Origin: Myxococcaceae bacterium
GTDB lineage: Bacteria; Myxococcota; Myxococcia; Myxococcales; Myxococcaceae
Assembly (NCBI GenBank): GCA_018262385.1
Contig: JAGSPQ010000076.1
Location: 1 to 8,914, forward strand
DNA: 8,914 nucleotides
Direction: 5' to 3'
Shown here: positions 1-6,362 of the stretch, piece after piece
Layout: every line of letters starts with the position of its first letter
How positions within the stretch are numbered: position 1 is the first letter of the stretch
Position numbers and translations under genes: made by a program
The notes under the pieces: model-generated
What the model was told of the DNA's origin: nothing
The model's input: the letters and a program-made list of their open reading frames with translations, nothing else
The model's database searches: none

Positions 1-1695
1 ATCGGCTTCACCGCCCTCGGCGACCGGATCGCCGGTGAGCGGGCCCGCATGCTGGGCGACGAGGCGCCGGATCGGGTCGCCCCCGCCACCAAGCGCTACA
101 TCGGCAAGCGCTGGAGCCCCGAGCTGGCGAACGCCGCCAAGGCGGTGGTGCCCTACCCGCTGATCGCCGGCCCCAGCGGAGAGGTGCGGATCAAGGTCGC
201 CGGCCGGACCCTGCCGCTGACCCAGGTCGCCGCGATGCTGCTGGGCGAGCTGAAGCTCGACGCCGAGGCCCACTTCGGGGTCCCGGTGCACAAGGCGGTG
301 ATCACCGTCCCCGCCAACTTCGACGACGGCCAGCGCTTCGCCACCCGCGAGGCCGCCCGCATCGCCGGGCTCGACGTGATGCGGATCATCAACGAGCCCA
401 CCGCGGCGGCCGTCGCCTACGGCTTCACCGGCGCCTTCAAGGGGCGGGCGCTGGTGTTCGACCTCGGTGGCGGCACCTTCGACGTCAGCATCCTCGAGGT
501 GGAAAACGGCGTCTTCGAGGTGAAGGCCTCCGGCGGAGATCCCCAGCTGGGCGGCGACGACTTCGACAACCGGATCGTCGAGTGGCTGCTGGCGCAGCTG
601 CCGGAAGGGATCCGCGACGCCGCCGCGAAGGACCGGATCTCGCTCCAGCGGCTGCGGTACACCGCCGAGCGCGCCAAGCGGACGTTGACCGAGAAGGCCG
701 AGGCGTTCATCTCGGTGGCCGACCTCGGCGACCACTCGAGCGAGACGGCCAACCGCTACGCCCAGCTCGACACCGCGCTCACCCGCGACTTCTTCGAGGC
801 GCTCGCCGACCCGCTCACCCGCCGCTGCATCGAGGTGTGCCGCACGGTGATGGAAGAGGCCCACGTCAACCCGAAGAACATCGACGCGGTGATGCTGGTC
901 GGAGGGATGACCCGGGTCCCGCTGGTCCGCAAGCTGGTGCTCGCCCTGTTCGGCAAGGACCCGGTCGCCGGCTTCAACCCCGACGAGGTGGTCGCGCTCG
1001 GAGCCGCGGTGCACGCCGCCGAGCTGTCACGCCAGCAGGGCGCGGCGCTGCTGATCGACGTCGCCACCCACACCCTGTCGATCGGCACCCTCGGCGGCGG
1101 AGTGCGCAAGCTGCTGGCGAAGAACACCCCGGTGCCGGCGGTGGCGAAGGAGATCTTCCTCCCCGCCCGCAGCGGGCAGACCGACGCGCGGATCGCCGTC
1201 TTCCAGGGCGACAGCGACTACGCCAACGAGTCCACCAGGCTGGGCGAGGTGGTGTTGACCGACCTCCACGTCGAGCGCCGCGGCGACGTGCCGATCGAGG
1301 TCACCTTCGAGCTGTCGGCCGAAGGGACGCTCTCGGTTCGCGCCGTCGACACCACCACCGGCATGGGAGAGGCGCTGCGGATCGACGCCCGCACCACCCT
1401 CGCTCCGGCCGAGGTCGATCGCCTCCAGGCCGAGCAGGAGAAGTACGCCAGCGAGCAGGGCGAGCGGGACAAGCAGCTCGCGCTCACCGCGTTTCCCCGC
1501 ATCCTCGACAAGGCCGAGAAGCTCGCCCGCCTGCTCGAGCGCAGCGCCCAGGAGAATCCGGGGCCGGAAGCCGAGGCGGTGGTCGGCGAGGTGCGGGCGC
1601 TGCTGGCGAAGGGCCAGGCGGCGCTGAAGGGCGCCGACACTCCGGCGATGGCCGACGTCACCCGAACGCTCGAGCGGCTGTTCTCGGTCGTCTAA
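1..1695 (+). CDS. Hsp70/DnaK-family molecular chaperone, 5'-truncated by the window edge
   Basis: The reading frame is open from base 1 (IGFTALGDR...) to TAA at 1693-1695, giving 564 residues. Aligned by eye with E. coli DnaK it enters near residue 40, so about 39 residues including the first phosphate motif lie upstream. The internal ATG at 49 is not the true start. Seen in order: KRYIGKRW (catalytic-lysine region), [13 protein letters not shown] (385-423), the phosphate-2 motif DLGGGTFD (460-483), [10 protein letters not shown], the adenosine motif GGMTRVP (901-921), [12 protein letters not shown], the interdomain linker LLIDV (1048-1062), a substrate-binding domain with [13 protein letters not shown], and a helical lid. 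The chaperone should bind ATP and hydrophobic peptides with J-protein and GrpE partners in the cytoplasm. The protein ends at LERLFSVV, near DnaK residue 600, so the disordered acidic tail is absent. The segment after the linker reads [10 protein letters not shown] rather than DVTPLSLG. This suggests a specialised paralogue rather than the housekeeping DnaK. Family assignment is secure; specific role unknown. Confidence 0.95.
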   Translation: MGFTALGDRIAGERARMLGDEAPDRVAPATKRYIGKRWSPELANAAKAVVPYPLIAGPSGEVRIKVAGRTLPLTQVAAMLLGELKLDAEAHFGVPVHKAVITVPANFDDGQRFATREAARIAGLDVMRIINEPTAAAVAYGFTGAFKGRALVFDLGGGTFDVSILEVENGVFEVKASGGDPQLGGDDFDNRIVEWLLAQLPEGIRDAAAKDRISLQRLRYTAERAKRTLTEKAEAFISVADLGDHSSETANRYAQLDTALTRDFFEALADPLTRRCIEVCRTVMEEAHVNPKNIDAVMLVGGMTRVPLVRKLVLALFGKDPVAGFNPDEVVALGAAVHAAELSRQQGAALLIDVATHTLSIGTLGGGVRKLLAKNTPVPAVAKEIFLPARSGQTDARIAVFQGDSDYANESTRLGEVVLTDLHVERRGDVPIEVTFELSAEGTLSVRAVDTTTGMGEALRIDARTTLAPAEVDRLQAEQEKYASEQGERDKQLALTAFPRILDKAEKLARLLERSAQENPGPEAEAVVGEVRALLAKGQAALKGADTPAMADVTRTLERLFSVV

Positions 1696-1710
1696 CCCCT
1701 GGAAACACGA

Positions 1711-1740
1711 AAGGACGCATCGAGTCGCCGATGCGTCCTT
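1711..1740. terminator. Probable bidirectional intrinsic terminator between convergent genes
   Basis: Bases 1711-1722 (AAGGACGCATCG) are the exact reverse complement of 1729-1740, separated by a 6-base loop (AGTCGC). The hairpin begins 15 bases after the Hsp70 stop codon and lies 28 bases beyond the stop of the convergent minus-strand gene. The arms end in AA/TT, with a short A run upstream (GAAAGG) and TT downstream, so there is no proper U-tract on either strand. A hairpin of this perfection between two convergent stops is most simply a shared terminator, though the poor U-tract lowers certainty. Confidence 0.6.
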
Positions 1741-1768
1741 CCGGTGGTGCGCGACGCGGTGAATCAGC

Positions 1769-3586
1769 TCAACCGCGGATGAGAACGGGTCCGGTCTGCA
1801 GGTACGGCGAGTACTGCTGGGCGAGCTGGGCCAACCGCTGCGCCGTCTCGGTGGCGTTCTTGCCCTTGTACTCGTAGAGCGGCTGGTCGGCCATGTCCTG
1901 CCGGGTCGCTTCCAGCTCGACGCCGACGCCGAAGCCCATCAGCGACACGCCGGGGGCGAGCGAGAGGCCGAGGGTCTTGTACGGAGTGACCTTCGCCTCG
2001 ACCTCCACCTTGTCGCCCAGCGCGGTGAGCGCGCCGGTGACGTCGCCCTTGAGGATCTTCTCGAGGTAGCCGCTGTTGCGCAGCTCCTCGGCCTTCCCCT
2101 TGAAGGTGATCTCGGTCTTCGCGCCGCCACCCGAGCCGAGCACCCCGCCCTGGGCATCGAGCTCGAGGGTGATCTTGTCCTCCTCCGACTTCACCACCTT
2201 CGAGGCGACGTCCTTGATGTAGCCGCCCGGATCCTTCAGCAGCGCGGCGGTGTCGACGTTGCCGGGCAGGGTGTACTTCTGCTCGATGATCGCCTTGGCC
2301 TCGATCTTCCCGCTCGCGCCCGGAGCGCCGCCGGTGTTCGCGTCGCTGCCTTCCTTGCCGTTGGTCAGCCGCAGCCCCGCGCTGCCCGCCAGCTCGGCCG
2401 ACAGGGTCTGCTTGATCGTCACCGACGGAGGGTTGGTGAACTCGATCCGCGCCGCGACTTCGCCCTTCGCCTTCAGGCCGGCGTTGATCCCCGCCACGTC
2501 CTTGATTCCCAGCGTGCCCGCCAGCTCGCCGGCGACGTTGCCGCGCAGCTCGACCGCGCTGACGTTCTTGGCGAGGAACTTCAGCTCATCGGCGCTCGGC
2601 TGGATCGCCCTGCTCGCGATCTGCCCCGGAATCGCCAGCGGGCCGGTCTGGCTCGCCGCGGCGGAAGCGGCCGCCTGCTTGAGCAGGATCTCGGTCGCCT
2701 TCTTCGCGTCCTCGGCGGTGGCGAACTTCATCTCCACCTTGCCGCCCAGGCCGAGGGTGGCCGAGGCCTCGGCGTTCACCTTCGCGCCGAGCTTCCCGCC
2801 CACCTCGCCGTAGATCCCGCCGCCCAGCTCTCCGTCGACCGAGACGACGTAGCCGCCGTCCTTCTTCTCCACCTCGATGCTGCCCTTGCCGTAGATCTTG
2901 ATCCCTTCGACGCTGCCCGAGGCGCCGACGCCCAGCTTGTACTTGTCGCCCTCGCCCAGCTTGTCGATGTTGCTCTTGTAGTCGACCGCATCGGCGACGC
3001 CCTGCACGTACTCCGCGCCGGCCTTGGCGATCCCCTTCGCGCCCGCCTCGAGCAGCCCGACGCCGGTCTTCACCGCTTCGACCCCGTCGTTGAGCTTGTC
3101 GGCCGCGAACTTCTTCGCCTGGTCGACGAAGCCGAGCGCCGCCTGCCCCATGTTGATCGCGCGATCGGCGATCTCTCCGCTGAGCGCGACCGCGTTCTCC
3201 GGCGCGTCGGCGATCCCGGTGCCGAGCGCCTTGGCGCCCTGACCGAGGGTCTGGATGTCTTTGGCGAACGGGACGAAGCCGTCGAGCAGCTTGCCTGCCT
3301 TCTCGAGCGTGCTGCCGTGGGCCTTCAGCTCACCGCCCAGCTTGTCGGCCGCGGCGTTGATCCCCTTGTAGAAGTTGTTGGTGACCGCTTTGAGCGCCTC
3401 GGGCGCCTTGTTCGGAATCACCGACGCCAGCTGCACCAGCGGCTTGGTCGCCGCGGTGAACGTGTCCTGCACCGCGTGCGTCGCCTTCTGGGCGAGCGCG
3501 ACCGGGTTGGGGATCGAGATCTTGGGGAGCTCGATCTTCGGGACGTAGCTCTTCGCCTTGTTAACGAAATCGCCGATCAAGCCCAT
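1769..3586 (-). CDS. Unrecognised 605-residue cysteine-free protein: helical N-terminal third, Gly-rich beta-like remainder
   Basis: I do not recognise this protein and assign no function. The start is ATG at 3586-3584, preceded by AAAAGGG seven bases upstream. The frame stays open to 3763, but the extra 59 residues are Pro/Arg-rich and look non-coding. There is no signal peptide, membrane span, cysteine or tryptophan. Residues 10-28 carry a proline-punctuated repeat (VPKIELPKISIPNP). Residues 30-205 are Ala/Lys/Gly-rich, probably amphipathic helices, reminiscent of LEA-like or apolipoprotein-like sequences (resemblance only). Residues 212-290, 345-410, 425-440, 470-497 and 525-562 alternate polar and hydrophobic residues with many glycines, as in beta-sheet. 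Two beta stretches end in similar beta-to-helix units: VEMKFATAEDAKKATEILLK (284-303) and TEITFKGKAEELRNSGYLEK (491-510). The C-terminus is helical then YLQTGPVLIRG. It converges on the Hsp70 gene and lies 215 bases after the 2H-like gene. It could be structural, a stress protectant or an exported non-classical substrate; none is shown. Confidence 0.85.
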   Translation of the reverse strand: MGLIGDFVNKAKSYVPKIELPKISIPNPVALAQKATHAVQDTFTAATKPLVQLASVIPNKAPEALKAVTNNFYKGINAAADKLGGELKAHGSTLEKAGKLLDGFVPFAKDIQTLGQGAKALGTGIADAPENAVALSGEIADRAINMGQAALGFVDQAKKFAADKLNDGVEAVKTGVGLLEAGAKGIAKAGAEYVQGVADAVDYKSNIDKLGEGDKYKLGVGASGSVEGIKIYGKGSIEVEKKDGGYVVSVDGELGGGIYGEVGGKLGAKVNAEASATLGLGGKVEMKFATAEDAKKATEILLKQAAASAAASQTGPLAIPGQIASRAIQPSADELKFLAKNVSAVELRGNVAGELAGTLGIKDVAGINAGLKAKGEVAARIEFTNPPSVTIKQTLSAELAGSAGLRLTNGKEGSDANTGGAPGASGKIEAKAIIEQKYTLPGNVDTAALLKDPGGYIKDVASKVVKSEEDKITLELDAQGGVLGSGGGAKTEITFKGKAEELRNSGYLEKILKGDVTGALTALGDKVEVEAKVTPYKTLGLSLAPGVSLMGFGVGVELEATRQDMADQPLYEYKGKNATETAQRLAQLAQQYSPYLQTGPVLIRG

Positions 3587-3593
3587 GGGGGTG

Positions 3594-3600
3594 CCCTTTT
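3594..3600 (-). promoter_or_regulatory. Ribosome binding site that favours the start at 3586
   Basis: On the minus strand AAAAGGG lies seven bases before the ATG at 3586. The alternative in-frame ATG at 3637 has a GGAGAGA only about three bases upstream and would add a 17-residue leader (MAERCRASPPPHQKGTP) that does not look like a folded or secreted N-terminus. I therefore favour the shorter protein. Confidence 0.45.
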
Positions 3601-3801
3601 GGTGCGGAGGAGGAGATGCGCGACAGCGCTCAGCCATTCTCTCCGCAAGCGGGCCCCGGTTGTGTGGATCATTCGATCGACCGATGGGTCCAGGTAGGCG
3701 GGTGTGTGCCGGGAGCCCGTCGTTGCTCTTGAGGCAGGCGATCGGCGTAACGCGGCGCTGCACTGTCGCCAGCTGGGCCGCTTCGACCGCGCTTCAGCGG
3801 C

Positions 3802-4326
3802 TCAAGCGGCTTTCCGGGCCAGCGGCGCGGTGTGGAGCAGCGTCACCGGCGGGCGATCCAGCCGGCAGACCGAGATCGCCTCGAGGGTGAACCGGCCGGG
3901 GACGCGCCGGGCGAGCAGCTCGCGCTCCTGGGCCTGGTTGGCAGGCAAGCGGCTGCAGATCGTGCAGTGCGGCTGGAAGAGATGCGGGCTCTGAAGGAAC
4001 TTGATCCCCGACTTCGCCACCCGCTGGTGGAGCTGGCGCAGCGGCGCCTCGTTCTCGAAGGTGAGCACGAAGATGTCGGTGCCGGGGAAGCGGATCACCG
4101 GCCCGAAGGAGTTCTCGATCGGCGCGGTGTCGGCGGCGATCCGATCGATCACCCGGTACGCCTCGGCCAGGTCCTGCGCCGGGTCGAGCACCCCGACTCC
4201 GTTCGAGCCGGCGATGGTGATCTCCACCGGCAGCGAGGCGAAGAAGTTGTCTTTCTGTGCGCGGCGCAGCTCCATCACCCGGTCACAGAGTGGGGTGGGG
4301 ATGTTGAGCACGAAGTAGATGTTCAT
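3802..4326 (-). CDS. 2H phosphoesterase-like protein (2'-5' RNA ligase superfamily) with one altered catalytic motif
   Basis: The 174-residue protein has the length and layout of small 2H phosphoesterases, which process 2',3'-cyclic or 2'-5' phosphodiester bonds using two HxT motifs. It opens with a beta strand, MNIYFVLNIPTP, followed by a helix. The second motif is intact: H120-C-T122 in FQPHCTICSRL. At the first motif position the sequence is LPVEITIAGS, so His is replaced by E35 while T37 remains; the codon is GAG at 4224-4222. The second half carries the usual late strand ISVCRLDRPPVTLLHTAPL. The ATG at 4326 is the first start after an in-frame TGA upstream; GAAGGG upstream is a distant, weak ribosome site. 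It follows the VWA gene by 98 bases and precedes the unknown 605-residue gene by 215, all on the minus strand. With one catalytic His missing it may be inactive, a nucleotide-binding protein, or an altered enzyme. Superfamily membership is likely from motif spacing; substrate unknown. Confidence 0.75.
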   Translation of the reverse strand: MNIYFVLNIPTPLCDRVMELRRAQKDNFFASLPVEITIAGSNGVGVLDPAQDLAEAYRVIDRIAADTAPIENSFGPVIRFPGTDIFVLTFENEAPLRQLHQRVAKSGIKFLQSPHLFQPHCTICSRLPANQAQERELLARRVPGRFTLEAISVCRLDRPPVTLLHTAPLARKAA

Positions 4327-4424
4327 TCTAAAGCGGGGGCTTCATCCCTTCAGGGCGCGCGAGGCATCGAGGCGGTGCTCGTTCCGCCGTACCCTTGCAC
4401 AACCGCGGCAGATCAGCAGGCCCC

Positions 4425-5498
4425 TCAGTCGCCCACGAGGTCGCACCCCGACTCGAAGCCGGTGGCGTCGAACTCGCGGGTCATGCTGCCGACCAGCTCA
4501 CCCTGCGCGGGGGTGGACCAGCGGGCGACCAGCTTCAGCTCGTGGCGGCCGCTGCGCTTGGGCGAGCAGTACTCCAGCAGGTAGTAGCGGTTGGCCAGCC
4601 CGGCCACCTTCTGGGCGATGCTCGAGAACGACAGCGCCAGCTCGGCCGGGGCGTTCGCCGGGTAGAAGCCGTCTTTGCCGTAGCTCTCGAGCACGGTGGC
4701 GTCGACCTCGGTGCCCAGGCCGACGGTGAAGACGTGCACCGTGCTGGCGCGCGCGCGGGCGAGGACGGTGGCGTTGCTGACCCGGGCCGCCTGGTCGGTG
4801 CCGTCGGTGAAGACCACCAGCGACGAGTCCTTGAAGGCGATGTCCTTCACCGCCGCGCTCTCTGCTTCGAGCAGCTCGATTCCCCGCACCAGCGCGCCGT
4901 TGAGGTTGGTGCTGTCGTCGACGCAGCGGTAGGCGGCGCAGGTCTTCGCCTCGGGGTGGCCCGCGCACTGGGCGCTGGTGTCGCACTGCCGCTCCTCCAG
5001 CGACTTCAGGCCCGCCGCCAGCGCCGCCTTGTCGCCGGTGAAGCCGACCACCTTCTGCGGCGCGGCCCGCCCATCGAAGGTGTAGATCGCCACCCGCTGC
5101 CCATCGCCCGCGCGGGCGAGCACGGTCTCGACGTACTTCGTCGCCGCCTCGCGCACCACCGGCCAGCTGTTGGAGCGCAGGATGCTGCCGGAGAAGTCGA
5201 TCAGCACCAGCGAGTCCATCTGGTACCGCTGTCCCTTCGGCTGAACGGTGCGGCGGCTCTCGTAGGGGCTGACCGGGTTGCCGTCCTCGAGGATCTGGAA
5301 GTCGTCGCCGGTCAACCCGCCCACCGGCTGCCCGGCGCAGGTGTCGAGGCTGAAGAAGGCGGACACCTTGCCGGGCGCAGTGGTGGTCACCGCCTCGCCG
5401 CCCGGTTGAGAGAATTGAAGGCAGTTGGGCAGGTCGGCCACCTGGGGGCCACAGCCAGCGACGAGGAGCAACAGGCCTGCTGCACGGGTGTAGGTCAT
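4425..5498 (-). CDS. VWA-domain lipoprotein with a four-cysteine insertion
   Basis: The 357-residue protein begins MTYTRAAGLLLLVAGC, a lipoprotein signal peptide with lipobox VAG-C16, so it should be lipidated and anchored to an envelope membrane. The frame is open 29 codons further upstream (to 5585), but only the ATG at 5498 puts the signal peptide at the N-terminus. A strong GGAGG lies 17 bases upstream, farther than usual. The VWA fold spans about 93-310, with a complete metal-ion (MIDAS) set: D101-F-S103-G-S105, T197 in DSTNLNGAL, and D232 in VVFTDGTD. VWA domains bind protein ligands through a divalent metal. Residues 171-193 carry an insertion with C172, C178, C187 and C192, probably disulfide-bonded outside the cytoplasm. 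A short domain (about 42-80, FFSLDTCAGQPVGGLTGDDFQILEDG) precedes the VWA and resembles the beta-sandwich often found before VWA domains in surface proteins. It is transcribed divergently from the TetR gene and leads the minus-strand set. Ligand unknown. Confidence 0.9.
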   Translation of the reverse strand: MTYTRAAGLLLLVAGCGPQVADLPNCLQFSQPGGEAVTTTAPGKVSAFFSLDTCAGQPVGGLTGDDFQILEDGNPVSPYESRRTVQPKGQRYQMDSLVLIDFSGSILRSNSWPVVREAATKYVETVLARAGDGQRVAIYTFDGRAAPQKVVGFTGDKAALAAGLKSLEERQCDTSAQCAGHPEAKTCAAYRCVDDSTNLNGALVRGIELLEAESAAVKDIAFKDSSLVVFTDGTDQAARVSNATVLARARASTVHVFTVGLGTEVDATVLESYGKDGFYPANAPAELALSFSSIAQKVAGLANRYYLLEYCSPKRSGRHELKLVARWSTPAQGELVGSMTREFDATGFESGCDLVGD

Positions 5499-5544
5499 TG
5501 TGTGGCAAAGGTATTCCTCCTCGGAGCGGGGGCAATTTTCTGGC

Positions 5545-5557
5545 CACCCGGCGGGTG
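5545..5557. promoter_or_regulatory. 13-base dyad, possible operator
   Basis: CACCC-GGC-GGGTG is a perfect 5-bp inverted repeat around a 3-base centre, lying midway between the divergent VWA lipoprotein and TetR genes. Its size and place fit an operator, but dyads of this size arise by chance in GC-rich DNA. Confidence 0.25.
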
Positions 5558-5568
5558 CCGGCGGAATT

Positions 5569-5599
5569 GTTGACCAGCGATTCAAATACAGATGTCAAC
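5569..5599. promoter_or_regulatory. Inverted repeat GTTGAC-N19-GTCAAC overlapping candidate -35 boxes and the annotated TetR start
   Basis: GTTGAC (5569-5574) and GTCAAC (5594-5599) are exact reverse complements separated by 19 bases. The left arm contains TTGACC on the plus strand; the right arm read on the minus strand gives TTGACA, a consensus -35 hexamer. Neither has a good -10 hexamer at 16-18 bases (plus strand: TGTCAA, 3 of 6 matches). The repeat may be a TetR operator covering divergent promoters. The right arm overlaps the ATG at 5592, which would be odd if that is the real start codon. Confidence 0.3.
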
Positions 5600-6362
5600 C
5601 GGACCCCGACGGGTTAGTACTCGCGGCCAGAGAGGGACCCACCTGGCCAGAACAGCAGATCCGCACGCCAAGAGCGCGTTGGTTGCCGCCGCGCGAACCC
5701 AGTTCGTTCGCTCGGGGATCAAGGGTGCGCGCATCGAGGACATCACCCACGCCAGCCGCCTGTCGAAGGGCTCCTTCTACCTGCACTTCGAGTCGAAGGA
5801 GGCGCTGTTCGGCGAGCTGGTCGAGCGGTTCGAGCAGCAGATGGAGCGGATCGTCGTCGAGCGCGAGCGGGCGGTGCACGACTACCTGGCCAGGCATCCG
5901 CTGACCGGGCGCGGCAGCGTCGAGCGCGCCGCGAAACATCAGGGGCTGATGGCGCTCGAGATGAAGTACGACCGCGCGGTGCTGGAGTTGATCTGGACCG
6001 AGCGCGACGTCTTCACCGTGCTCAGCCGCGGCGCCCAGGGCACGGCCTACGAGAGCTTCATGTGGCAGATGGCCGAGAGCGAGGTGAAGCGGGTGGTCGA
6101 GGAGCTCGAGTCGATGAAGTCGTTCGGCGCCTGCCGCCCCGACGTGCCCTCGCAGGTCTTCGCGTCGCTGGTAGTCGGCACCTTCCTGCTGATCGCTCAG
6201 CAGATGAGCCGGCTGGAGAAGAAGCCGGACCTGGATGTCTGGGTTCAGGCCATCCGGCGGCTGATCAACGAAGGGGTCGCTCCGCGCGAGGCGGCAGCGC
6301 CGAGGAGACGCCGCCCGGCCAGGCGCAACCCAGTCCGTGCATCCGAGAGGAGGTTGTCGTGA
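5592..6362 (+). CDS. TetR-family transcriptional regulator of the adjacent RND efflux genes
   Basis: The 256-residue protein has a standard N-terminal TetR DNA-binding domain: helix 1 around ALVAAARTQFVRSG (29-42), then IEDITHASRLSKGSFYLHFESKEALF (48-73), where helix 3 contains the signature SKGSFYLHF. The rest (75-235) is helical and should form the ligand-binding and dimer domain. Residues 237-256 form a Pro/Arg-rich basic tail (PRRRRPARRNPVR) not typical of the family. The ATG at 5592 has no ribosome binding site. A purine run AGAGAGGGA ends five bases before an in-frame CTG at 5643 (Leu18), a possible but non-canonical start that would remove 17 residues outside the DNA-binding domain. 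The stop TGA overlaps the next gene's GTG, so regulator and pump components are likely co-transcribed and the regulator probably represses its own operon. Inducer unknown. Confidence 0.93.
   Translation: MSTGPRRVSTRGQRGTHLARTADPHAKSALVAAARTQFVRSGIKGARIEDITHASRLSKGSFYLHFESKEALFGELVERFEQQMERIVVERERAVHDYLARHPLTGRGSVERAAKHQGLMALEMKYDRAVLELIWTERDVFTVLSRGAQGTAYESFMWQMAESEVKRVVEELESMKSFGACRPDVPSQVFASLVVGTFLLIAQQMSRLEKKPDLDVWVQAIRRLINEGVAPREAAAPRRRRPARRNPVRASERRLS
6348..6353 (+). promoter_or_regulatory. Shine-Dalgarno site within the end of the TetR gene
   Basis: AGGAGG lies five bases before GTG at 6359 and fixes that GTG as the adaptor start. It sits inside the codons for the basic tail of the TetR protein, so part of that Arg-rich ending is constrained by the ribosome site. 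Confidence 0.85.

Noticed and set aside
582..1877. A 431-codon plus-strand open frame overlapping the Hsp70 gene in another phase
   Set aside because: It is an Arg/Gly/Pro-rich out-of-phase reading of the Hsp70 codons and runs through the terminator hairpin.
3587..3763. N-terminal extension of the unknown 605-residue protein up to ATG 3763
   Set aside because: The extra 59 residues are Pro/Arg/His-rich with no structure, and the ribosome site AAAAGGG sits next to the ATG at 3586.
3587..3801. Search for a sigma-54 or sigma-70 promoter ahead of the unknown minus-strand gene
   Set aside because: The only TGGC/TGCA pair found has the wrong spacing for -24/-12 elements, and no -35/-10 pair with proper spacing is evident.
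3777..3811. GCCGCTT/AAGCGGC pairing at the 3' end of the 2H-like gene, considered as a terminator
   Set aside because: The 7-bp stem has a 20-base loop, overlaps the last codons, and is not followed by T residues on the minus strand.
4372..4389. Small hairpin GGCGG-N8-CCGCC between the VWA and 2H-like genes, considered as a terminator
   Set aside because: The stem is only 5 bp with no U-tract on either strand; such pairs are common by chance at this GC content.
4395..5573. A 392-codon plus-strand open frame opposite the VWA lipoprotein gene
   Set aside because: It lies antisense to a gene with a clear lipobox and MIDAS motifs, is rich in Arg/Gly/Leu/Val/His as expected from a GC-rich shadow frame, and shows no recognisable motif.
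6062..6358. N-terminal extension of the adaptor frame
   Set aside because: It overlaps the TetR coding sequence in another phase and would bury the signal peptide; the GTG at 6359 has an ideal AGGAGG.
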